Assembly (NCBI RefSeq): GCF_020329505.1
Contig: NZ_JAGKJJ010000002.1
Location: forward strand, 1-64,000
Origin: Bradyrhizobium semiaridum
Lineage (GTDB): Bacteria > Pseudomonadota > Alphaproteobacteria > Rhizobiales > Xanthobacteraceae
Direction of reading: 5' to 3'
Length of the DNA: 64,000 nt
The first letter of the stretch is position 1. The number at the start of each line of letters is the position of its first letter. The notes under the pieces are model-generated. The model saw nothing but the letters and a program-made list of their open reading frames with translations. It was not told the DNA's origin and searched no databases. Positions 8,294 through 15,396 of this stretch are shown piece after piece. Position numbers and translations under genes: made by a program.

Positions 8294-8782
8294 GTGACGG
8301 TCCTGCAGGATTTACGCAAGCGCTACGAGCCGCAGATCAGGTGGGTGTTTCATTTCTACTGGCGGCTGGTCCGCAGCATGACACTCGGGGTCCGCGCCGT
8401 GGTGCTGGATGCCGACAACAAGGTGTTCCTGGTCAAGCACAGCTACGTCCCCGGCTGGTATCTGCCGGGCGGCGGGGTCGAGGTCGGCGAGAGTTTCCTC
8501 GAATCGCTGCGGCGTGAACTGGCCGAGGAGGGGCGGATCGAGCTCGCCGGCGAGCCGGTGCTGCACGGCATCTTCCACAACAGCCACGTCTCGCCGCGCG
8601 ATCATGTCGCGGTCTATGTCGTCAGGCAGTACCGGCAGGACCGTTTGCCGGAGCCGAACCGCGAGATCGTGGCCTGCGGCTTCTTCGACCCGGCTGCGCT
8701 GCCCGAGGATACCACCCCCGGCACGCGGCTGCGGATCGCGGAGGTGCTCGAGGGCAGGCCCCCGACCGTGACATGGCGGTGA
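8294..8782 (+). CDS. NUDIX hydrolase
   Basis: A Nudix box GGGVEVGESFLESLRRELAEEG is visible, with the REL-x-EE core intact, in a domain starting MTLGVRAVVLDADNKVFLV. I chose the GTG at 8294 (162 residues) because the segment LRKRYEPQIRWVFHFYWRLVRS before the domain looks like real coding sequence; an ATG at 8378 would give the bare domain. The enzyme should hydrolyse a nucleoside-diphosphate-linked compound, with the substrate unknown. A GNAT gene follows 39 nt downstream in the same direction. Confidence 0.85.
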   Translation: MTVLQDLRKRYEPQIRWVFHFYWRLVRSMTLGVRAVVLDADNKVFLVKHSYVPGWYLPGGGVEVGESFLESLRRELAEEGRIELAGEPVLHGIFHNSHVSPRDHVAVYVVRQYRQDRLPEPNREIVACGFFDPAALPEDTTPGTRLRIAEVLEGRPPTVTWR

Positions 8783-8821
8783 TGGACCGCGCGCGCAGCA
8801 GATGCTATCCCGCGCTCCACC

Positions 8822-9334
8822 ATGACCGAGCTGTCCCTGACCATCCTGCCCGAGACTCCGAAAGACGCCCAGGCGATCGAGCGCCTGCATGAGCGCACCT
8901 TCGGGCCCGGCCGCTTCGTGCTCAGCGCCTACCGGCTGCGCGAGCATGTCGAGCACCTGCTCGACGTCTCCTTCACGGCGCGGATCGGCACGCTGCTGGT
9001 CGGCTCGGTGCGCCAGTTGCCGATCTGTATCGGTGATACCCAAGCCCTCATGCTCGGCCCGCTGACCGTCGAGCCGCCGTTCCGCAGCCGCGGCGTCGGC
9101 CGCGCGCTGCTCGAGCGCGCGATCAACGATGCCCGCGTCAAGGGCCACAGTCTGATCGTGCTGGTCGGCGACGAGCCGTATTACGCGCGCGTCGGCTTCA
9201 AGCCGATCGAGAAGGGGCGGATCACCATGCCCGGTCCGGTCGACTACAGCCGCCTGCTGGTGCTGGAACTGGTCGAGGGCGCCTTCGAGGGCGTGTCCGG
9301 GCCGATCCAGCCGGACTGGAGCAAGGCGATCTGA
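8822..9334 (+). CDS. GNAT N-acetyltransferase (YhbS-like)
   Basis: A 170-residue GNAT-fold protein. The acetyl-CoA-binding motif A is clear: LGPLTVEPPFRSRGVGRALLERAI (Q/R-x-x-G-x-G/A type), followed by the typical ARVGFKPI strand. The layout matches YhbS-type acetyltransferases, whose substrates are mostly unknown. It follows the NUDIX gene by 39 nt and may be co-transcribed with it. Confidence 0.9.
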   Translation: MTELSLTILPETPKDAQAIERLHERTFGPGRFVLSAYRLREHVEHLLDVSFTARIGTLLVGSVRQLPICIGDTQALMLGPLTVEPPFRSRGVGRALLERAINDARVKGHSLIVLVGDEPYYARVGFKPIEKGRITMPGPVDYSRLLVLELVEGAFEGVSGPIQPDWSKAI

Positions 9335-9453
9335 CATCCGCGCGCGCATCGCCCGGACCTGTTGCGCACCTGCACGATCTGAAGCACAGTTGGGGCAAGC
9401 GCCGGGACAAGACCGGACCGGCGCATGTCATATCAACAGGGAGAGTGCGCGCC

Positions 9454-9771
9454 ATGATCAAGATCAGTGTGATGTATCCGAACAATCCCGGCGCGCGCTT
9501 CGATCACGATTATTATCGCGACAAGCACATGCCGCTGGTGAAGGCGCGGCTGGGCGACGCCTGCAAATACTACACCGTCGACAAGGGTCTTGCGGGCGGC
9601 GCACCGGGCGCGCCCGCGACCTATGTCGGGATGTGCCATATCTTCTGCGACTCGGTCGAAGCGTTCGCGGCCGGCATGGGACAGCATGGCAAGGAGATCA
9701 TGGCCGACATCCCGAACTACACCGATCTGCAGCCGGTGATCCAGATCAGCGAAGTCGTCGTCGGCCACTGA
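9454..9771 (+). CDS. EthD-family protein
   Basis: A 105-residue dimeric alpha/beta barrel-type protein of the EthD family: MIKISVMYPNN, then DYYRDKHMPLV, the conserved Tyr/His-containing region of the family. The ATG at 9454 is preceded by AGGGAGAG at good spacing, so I prefer it to the GTG at 9445. EthD proteins act as small accessory or ring-modifying proteins in various catabolic routes; nothing next to it identifies the route here. Confidence 0.88.
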   Translation: MIKISVMYPNNPGARFDHDYYRDKHMPLVKARLGDACKYYTVDKGLAGGAPGAPATYVGMCHIFCDSVEAFAAGMGQHGKEIMADIPNYTDLQPVIQISEVVVGH

Positions 9772-9815
9772 CGGCGCCGGCCGAGGCTGCCGTCATGCGC
9801 AGCCACGCGGGTGCG

Positions 9816-10121
9816 ATGCCGCACTGTTTGAATCACAGACGGAACGCTATCTGCTGCAGCATTCAGGTGCGCGCCGGCCGGCGCCCGCAACGCAGAGCGG
9901 CGACGCCATGGACCGATTATGTCGTCGCGGTCCTAAACGGCTGTCTCGTGTTTTGCTCGGCAGCCGGAGCGACGTCCGTTGGCGATGCAACGCAGCAGAA
10001 CCTGCAGGCAATGGGCGCTGGGTCCAACGTCGCGAAATCGGCGGGCAAGAAAGCGGAGAAAACGACGGAGGCCACCGCCGGGGCGGGTGCCACACGCGGG
10101 TTTTGGACAAGCTGGTTCTGA
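9816..10121 (+). CDS. Possible small Ala-rich protein, doubtful
   Basis: An open frame in an otherwise empty 400-nt spacer. The first 30 residues (MPHCLNHRRNAICC...) do not look like protein, but the second half has a hydrophobic stretch (VVAVLNGCLVFCSAAGATS) followed by a Lys/Ala/Thr-rich tail ending FWTSWF, which could be a small exported protein with an unrecognised start. There is no good ribosome-binding site. Treat as tentative; the rest of 9772-10179 holds nothing I recognise. Confidence 0.28.
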   Translation: MPHCLNHRRNAICCSIQVRAGRRPQRRAATPWTDYVVAVLNGCLVFCSAAGATSVGDATQQNLQAMGAGSNVAKSAGKKAEKTTEATAGAGATRGFWTSWF

Positions 10122-10179
10122 GCGACATCTCCTCAGCCGCGAGGGGCAGAGGAGATGTGTTTGGTTCACAACTTCTTGC

Positions 10180-12570
10180 TCAGAACTTCAAATTGGCGAA
10201 TGCCCGCACGCCGATGCCGGGCAGCAGCACCTCGTCCTTGTTGTAGGAGACGGAATTGCGGATGTTCTGGTTGAGCAAATTGTTGCCCACGAGACCAACC
10301 GTCATCTCGCGTGCGCCGATCCAGGCGGGATCGAGCTTGGTCTTGTAGCTGACCTCGGCCTTCAACAAATTGTAGCCAGCCGTCGGTGTCTCGGCGACCT
10401 CCGCGACGTCGTTCTGAGCGAACGCGTGCAGCAGGTTGATGCGCATGAACCAGTTGGTATCGCGCCAATAGACGCCCGCGCCGACTCGCACTGGCGGTAT
10501 CCGCGGCACGTTGGTGCCGTCGGTGAAAGTGGCGCGCACCACGTCGAACTGGTTCTCGATGCCCCAGATACCGCCATTGAGCGGTCCTACGTCGAGTTGG
10601 CTCTGGAATTCGGCGCCACGGAAGATGGCGTCCTGCTGCGAATAGACCGCCTGTTTGAGCTCCAGCGGAGCTGGATCGGCGGCATCAACACACGCTGCTT
10701 CGTCGCAGGTGTTGCCGGTCAGCCGACGGAAGATGAAGCCGTTGAAGCGCGTGTAGTAGCCGGTCAGTTCGAAGCGCAGCGGTCCGGTCGCCCGCCGCAA
10801 TCCGATCTCGACCGATTTTGCCGTCTCGATACCGAGATTGGGATTGCCGATGTCGAAGGTCGCGGTCGCGTCATGGGGGCCGCGTGAGAACAGCTCGGCC
10901 GGCTTTGGCGCGCGTTCGACATATTGGCCGGTGATGCTGGCGACGAGATCATACGGCAAATCCTGGATCAGCCCGATGCTGGCGCTTTTCGGCGTGAAGT
11001 GCAGATTGCGGGCGGTGGCAGGGCCGATCGAGTCAGGATCGGCGGCAACGTCGAACACGCTCGGGACGAATTCCGGCGTCGTACCCGAAAGGTTGACTCG
11101 CTCGACCCGTCCGGCGACTTGAGCCTTGGTCGTGTCGGTGAATTTCAGCTCGTTGAAGACGTAGCCGGCGACCCTGTTGTTGCTGTTGGGGTCCCACAGG
11201 CCATTCAAGGGACTGCCTGGATCATCCGGACTCGGGGCGGTCAACTTCTGATGACCCGCCTGCAGCCCGAATGCCGTGGTGACCGCCGCAAACCGCGCAT
11301 TGAATGGCGCCATCTGCACCTCGACCCGACCTTCCTGCTCCCTGTTGGTGAAGGTTTGCCGGACACCGACGGTTGAGGGGTCGGCGGGATCGGCGAGCCC
11401 GATCTCGTTGTGGTGATAGTCGGTGGCACCGGCCCAGAACCTGATGGCATCGATCGCCGCGGCATCCGGCCGGTATTCGCCCTTGGCCGTGAACTTTGTC
11501 TGATGGGCGTCGATCCGCGTCTGGTGATCGGCGCCGTCGATGCCGGGGATGCGATAGAGCGAATCGTTCTGCGTGACAGCCGCACCAATGAAGCCGCCAT
11601 CGAAGATATAGGAGCCGCCGAGCGACACTCCGTCTGCTTGTGCAGCAGAGTTTGGTTGCTTGCCGTTGAACGGTTTGGTCAGGTCGAACAGATACGGATA
11701 GGACGGGACGCTGTAGTCGCTCGTTTTGCGGCCAAAGGCATCGGCGTGAACGGCAAAATTTCCGCCGCCGGCATCGAGCAGGATCGCGCCCTCGACGCCG
11801 CGATCGACCGAGTTGACGGCCGTCCGCGTCTCGGCCGTCATGCAAGACGACGGCACATTCGCAAGCGGCGCCTTGGTTGGAAGGCCGTAGCTCTGAAACG
11901 GTGCGACCTCGCATACCGGCAGCGCGCTCGGGATCCTATTATTGGTCGCGGCGACCACGCCGCCGATCGATGTCGACCCATAGCGGAGCGCGGCCGGGCC
12001 CCGGATCACTTCGACCTGGTTTGTGGCTATCGGGTCAACGGGAACGAAATGATCTTCACCGAGATCGGATGCGCCGCCGGCTGGCGTGCCGTTTTCGAGT
12101 ATGCCGACGCGATTGACATCGAGGCCGCGGATGATCGGCCGGCTGGAGGCGCCGGGCGCGAACTCTGAACCGGTGATGCCGGGTTTGGAAAACAGCAGAT
12201 CGCCGAGCGTGGCGCCTCCGGAGCGGCGGATTTCCTCGTTCGGCACCACGGTGACGGTCGCGAACTGGTCGGTGACGACGGGCAGCACGCCCTGCTGCGG
12301 CGCCGGTGCAGTTGCTGCGGCCGCCGGCTGCTGCTCCGCCGCGCGCTCGCGGCTGCGGCTCGGGGTGCTGCGCGCGACGCGCGCCGGCGTGCGCGACGGC
12401 ACGGCGCGGTGCCGCTGGATCGGGCTCGGCGCGGTGATGGTGACGTCGGGCAGTTGCGTGGGCGTTGATGCCGAGGGCGTATCGTCGGCCAGTGCGCCGT
12501 GCCCCATCGCGCACAGCAACAGCCAGCTCGCGCTCCCGAGTTGGAATGCTCGTTTCTTCTGCAATGTCAT
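10180..12570 (-). CDS. TonB-dependent outer-membrane receptor, probable zinc (ZnuD-like)
   Basis: A 796-residue receptor with a signal peptide (about 1-28), a TonB-box-like LPDVTITAP at about 40-48, an unusual Arg/Pro/Ala-rich linker (about 49-95), a plug domain (ATVTVVPNEEIRRSG..., RPIIRGLDVNRVGIL, VEVIRGPAALRYGS) and a C-terminal beta-barrel ending in ANLKF. It lies downstream of a DUF2946 gene in the same direction, and that gene is preceded by a Zur-like palindrome at 13145-13171. I infer zinc uptake under Zur control. Copper or another metal is possible because DUF2946 proteins also occur with other metal receptors. Confidence 0.88.
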   Translation of the reverse strand: MTLQKKRAFQLGSASWLLLCAMGHGALADDTPSASTPTQLPDVTITAPSPIQRHRAVPSRTPARVARSTPSRSRERAAEQQPAAAATAPAPQQGVLPVVTDQFATVTVVPNEEIRRSGGATLGDLLFSKPGITGSEFAPGASSRPIIRGLDVNRVGILENGTPAGGASDLGEDHFVPVDPIATNQVEVIRGPAALRYGSTSIGGVVAATNNRIPSALPVCEVAPFQSYGLPTKAPLANVPSSCMTAETRTAVNSVDRGVEGAILLDAGGGNFAVHADAFGRKTSDYSVPSYPYLFDLTKPFNGKQPNSAAQADGVSLGGSYIFDGGFIGAAVTQNDSLYRIPGIDGADHQTRIDAHQTKFTAKGEYRPDAAAIDAIRFWAGATDYHHNEIGLADPADPSTVGVRQTFTNREQEGRVEVQMAPFNARFAAVTTAFGLQAGHQKLTAPSPDDPGSPLNGLWDPNSNNRVAGYVFNELKFTDTTKAQVAGRVERVNLSGTTPEFVPSVFDVAADPDSIGPATARNLHFTPKSASIGLIQDLPYDLVASITGQYVERAPKPAELFSRGPHDATATFDIGNPNLGIETAKSVEIGLRRATGPLRFELTGYYTRFNGFIFRRLTGNTCDEAACVDAADPAPLELKQAVYSQQDAIFRGAEFQSQLDVGPLNGGIWGIENQFDVVRATFTDGTNVPRIPPVRVGAGVYWRDTNWFMRINLLHAFAQNDVAEVAETPTAGYNLLKAEVSYKTKLDPAWIGAREMTVGLVGNNLLNQNIRNSVSYNKDEVLLPGIGVRAFANLKF

Positions 12571-12682
12571 TGTTCCGATCCTGATCCCGTCGACGCACGA
12601 CGGATCGATTCCGATGGTCCCGGTCGGGGAGGCCGCGCGCGGGGCGCGGCTGCTCCCTTGCGGGCGCAGCAGTCAATCGATG

Positions 12683-13108
12683 TCAGGATTGCGGAGGGGC
12701 GCGGGACTGGAACGCTACAGGCGCCGACTTGAGGTGAAGGAATTCGGCATCGGTGGTGCGGCGGAGGAAGTCCATCGCTTCCGGCAACAGCAGCACCGGT
12801 GGGGTCGCGACCAAGAGATTGCCCGCCATCGAGATGACGACGCAGATTGCGCAATGGTCGCGCGGCTGCTGCTCATTGTCGTGATGGACCGGCGGCTGCT
12901 TTTGCACCACCTGGATGGCGAGATCCGGCGTCGCCGACGTCCCGACATAGGCGAAGTCGAGCTGCGACAGTCCGCTCTGGACCGCCGCCGGGGCCGCCCG
13001 CACCGCCGCGAGGGGATGGAAATGGCCGAACGACAACACGACCTGCACGGCGAGCGCGAACAGCGCCAGCCGCGAGCCAGTCTTGATGTGTTTCCGGAAC
13101 CAGTTCAT
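12683..13108 (-). CDS. DUF2946 protein, predicted metal-related
   Basis: A 141-residue protein from the ATG at 13108; an upstream start at 13123 adds five residues. It has an N-terminal membrane or signal segment (LALFALAVQVVLSFGHFHP), a His-rich stretch (VHHDNEQQPRDHCAICVVI) with a CxxC motif, and a second hydrophobic segment, a pattern that fits DUF2946. Such genes often sit beside metal receptor genes. The TonB-dependent receptor follows 112 nt downstream, and a Zur-like operator lies 37 nt upstream. A role in metal binding or sensing in the envelope is inferred from the histidines and the context. Confidence 0.78.
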   Translation of the reverse strand: MNWFRKHIKTGSRLALFALAVQVVLSFGHFHPLAAVRAAPAAVQSGLSQLDFAYVGTSATPDLAIQVVQKQPPVHHDNEQQPRDHCAICVVISMAGNLLVATPPVLLLPEAMDFLRRTTDAEFLHLKSAPVAFQSRAPPQS

Positions 13109-13144
13109 TGACGCCCACCCCATCGGGCGGCGTGAACCCCAGCC

Positions 13145-13171
13145 GTCCGATGTTACATTATAACATCGGAC
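13145..13171. promoter_or_regulatory. Zur-like operator
   Basis: Arms GTCCGATGTTA and TAACATCGGAC are exact reverse complements around the 5-nt centre CATTA. The core TGTTACATTATAACA closely resembles the Zur consensus TGTTATANTATAACA of proteobacteria. It lies 37 nt before the DUF2946 start. Zur binding is inferred from this match. Confidence 0.75.
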
Positions 13172-13262
13172 CGCGATTGCGGTGTCAACCGCCGTTCAGA
13201 CCGATTGTATCGATCTGTTGCCGGTGTGTGATTGTCGCAACGGAGCCGATCGTACGAGCGGG

Positions 13263-15326
13263 CTACCGTCCCTCGCGCAGCCAAGTCGCCGCGAAGGCGC
13301 CGAGCAGCAGCAGCAGGCCGACCAGGCCGGCGAACATCGGCAGCACGCCGACGCCCTTGACGACGCTGGCATCGCGCATCCTGACGCCGAGCCAGCCGTC
13401 GCCGCGGAAGATCGACGAGGCGTGCACCGGCACGATGCGCGGCATGTCGAGGCCGGATCCGTCGACGATGCGCCGCGCGTCGCCGCCGGTCGCCTGCGCC
13501 AGCGGCCTCAGCGTTTCGGTGGTCGAGGTGACCTCCGAAAACTCCTTCGGATTGGTCGGGCCGACATTGATCAGCGCCTTCAGCGTGCCGTCGGTTGCTT
13601 GCCACAGGCCGAGTTCGTCGGCAGGCAGCGTCGCGCGCCACTCGCCGGGATCGCCGGCGGTCAGCGTCATCTCGCGCGTGGTGCCGCTCGGCGACGTCAC
13701 GGTGACCGGAGAGACGGCGTCGGCCATGGTCTGGCGCACCACGACGAGGTCCTTGCCCTGCACCTGCATGCGCAGCGCTTCCTCGTCGAGGTCGGGCTGC
13801 TTCATCAGCCAGTGCGACATCCGCCGCAGCAGATCGAGATGCGGGCCGCCGCCCTCATAGCCGCGCGCCCACAGCCAGATATGGTCGGACAGCAGCAGCG
13901 CGACGCGGCCCTCGCCGAAGCGCGACAGCAGCAGCAGCGGCTTGCCGTCGGCGCCGGTCATCACCGGCGGGTTGATCGCGTTGCGGGTATCGACGGTGCG
14001 GAAAAACCGGCTCCAGTGCGGCGGTTCGGAGGCCGAGCCCTCGAGCCCGCGCGTCACCGGGTGGCGTTTCCCGGCATCGCTCAGATGCGCGTAGAACGGC
14101 TTCTCGGTGACGCCGACCGGTTCGGCCGGCAGCACCGAATCCAGCGGCGTGCGCCAGATGCTGGTGGTCGAGGCGTAGTCGGGGCCGGCCGAGACCAGCA
14201 CCGCACCGCCGGATCGGACATAGCGCGCGATGTTGTCGAAATAGGCGATCGGCAGCACGCCCTGGCGGGCGTAGCGGTCGAAGATGATCAGCTGGAAATC
14301 GTTGATGCGCTGCTGGAACAGCTCGCGGGTCGGAAACGCGATCAGCGACAGCTCGTTGATCGGCGTGCCGTCCTGCTTCTCCGGCGGACGCAGAATGGTG
14401 AAATGCACGAGATCGACGCTGGGATCGGATTTCAGCAGATTGCGCCAGGTGCGCTCGCCGGAATGCGGCTCGCCGGAGACCAGCAGCACGCGCAGCTTGT
14501 CGCGCACGCCGTCGATCGCGACCACGGCGCGGTTGTTGACCGGGGTCAGCTCGTTGGCCAGCGGGGAAGCCTCGATCTCGACGATGTTGGGACCGGCGTG
14601 CTTGATGTCGATGTCGACGCTGGCGGTCTGGCCGCTGGTCAGCGTGCGCTCGCTGATCACCTCGCCGTCGCGGCGCACCGTGACCTTGGCGCGCTCGCCG
14701 CTGACGCCCTGGTCGTCGAGCCGGTAGGTGATGGTCTGCGGCTTGCCCACGATGCCGAAGCGCGGTGCCGCGGTGATGGCGATGCGCCGGTCGCGCTCGT
14801 CCTTGCGGCCGGTGATCAGCGCATGCACCGGCGCCTGAAAGCCGAGTGACTGGGCGTTGGCGGGAATGTCGTGCACGCGGCCGTCGGTGATCAGGAAGGC
14901 ACCGGCGACGCGCTCGACCGGGACGTCCGAGAGAGCCGAGGTAAGCGCGCCGAACAGTTTGGTGCCGTCGGTCTCACCGTCGGCCTGGCCGGCGTCGACG
15001 ACGCGGACCTCGAGGCCCTTGATCTGCTTCAGGCTGTCGACCAGCGCTTCGCGCGCCTTGTCGGTCTCCTGGTTGCGGGTGCCGAAGTTCTGGCTCGGGC
15101 TCTTATCGACGACGACCGCGGCGACCGAGGACAACGGCTCGCGGTCCTCGCGGGTGAAGGAGGGATTGGCCAGCGCGAGCAGGATCAGCGCCAGCGCGGC
15201 AACGCGCACCGCGGCGCCGCGGGAGCGTGACACGAGAAGCAGTACCGCGATGACGACGATCGCGCCGAGCGCGAGCCACAGCACGAGCGAAGGAACCAGC
15301 GGCGTGAACGCGATACCGTAGTTCAT
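13263..15326 (-). CDS. Membrane protein with VWA-like and glutamine-amidotransferase-like regions
   Basis: A 687-residue protein and the last gene of the MoxR cluster. Two N-terminal transmembrane segments (within residues 8-60) lead to a region with AAVVVDKSPSQNFG and FLITDGRVHDIP, which resembles a von Willebrand A-like fold. A middle part (VRSGGAVLVSAGPDYAS) resembles class I glutamine-amidotransferase-like domains without an obvious catalytic triad, and one helix closes the protein (FAGLVGLLLLLGAFAATW). Such proteins recur beside MoxR/DUF58 operons in alphaproteobacteria; their function is unknown. An R2 repeat separates it from the upstream DUF4159 gene. Confidence 0.85.
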   Translation of the reverse strand: MNYGIAFTPLVPSLVLWLALGAIVVIAVLLLVSRSRGAAVRVAALALILLALANPSFTREDREPLSSVAAVVVDKSPSQNFGTRNQETDKAREALVDSLKQIKGLEVRVVDAGQADGETDGTKLFGALTSALSDVPVERVAGAFLITDGRVHDIPANAQSLGFQAPVHALITGRKDERDRRIAITAAPRFGIVGKPQTITYRLDDQGVSGERAKVTVRRDGEVISERTLTSGQTASVDIDIKHAGPNIVEIEASPLANELTPVNNRAVVAIDGVRDKLRVLLVSGEPHSGERTWRNLLKSDPSVDLVHFTILRPPEKQDGTPINELSLIAFPTRELFQQRINDFQLIIFDRYARQGVLPIAYFDNIARYVRSGGAVLVSAGPDYASTTSIWRTPLDSVLPAEPVGVTEKPFYAHLSDAGKRHPVTRGLEGSASEPPHWSRFFRTVDTRNAINPPVMTGADGKPLLLLSRFGEGRVALLLSDHIWLWARGYEGGGPHLDLLRRMSHWLMKQPDLDEEALRMQVQGKDLVVVRQTMADAVSPVTVTSPSGTTREMTLTAGDPGEWRATLPADELGLWQATDGTLKALINVGPTNPKEFSEVTSTTETLRPLAQATGGDARRIVDGSGLDMPRIVPVHASSIFRGDGWLGVRMRDASVVKGVGVLPMFAGLVGLLLLLGAFAATWLREGR

Positions 15327-15347
15327 GGCTAGCTTCTATTCGTTGCG

Positions 15348-15396
15348 AGCATGATCGGTTCGGAAACCCGGTTCCCACTTTTCCGGATCATGCTCA
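15348..15396. repeat. Intergenic repeat, family R2, short copy
   Basis: A 49-nt palindromic element (GAGCATGAT...GGTTCGGAAACCCGG...ATCATGCTC) in the gap between two operon genes. It may form a hairpin in the transcript. Confidence 0.75.

Noticed and set aside
9772..10179. Three overlapping frames as separate genes
   Set aside because: Only one frame (9816-10121) has any protein-like character, and it is kept as doubtful; the others are shadows.
12086..13111. 341-codon plus-strand frame over the receptor and DUF2946 genes
   Set aside because: Antisense shadow; it crosses two real genes and has no domain.
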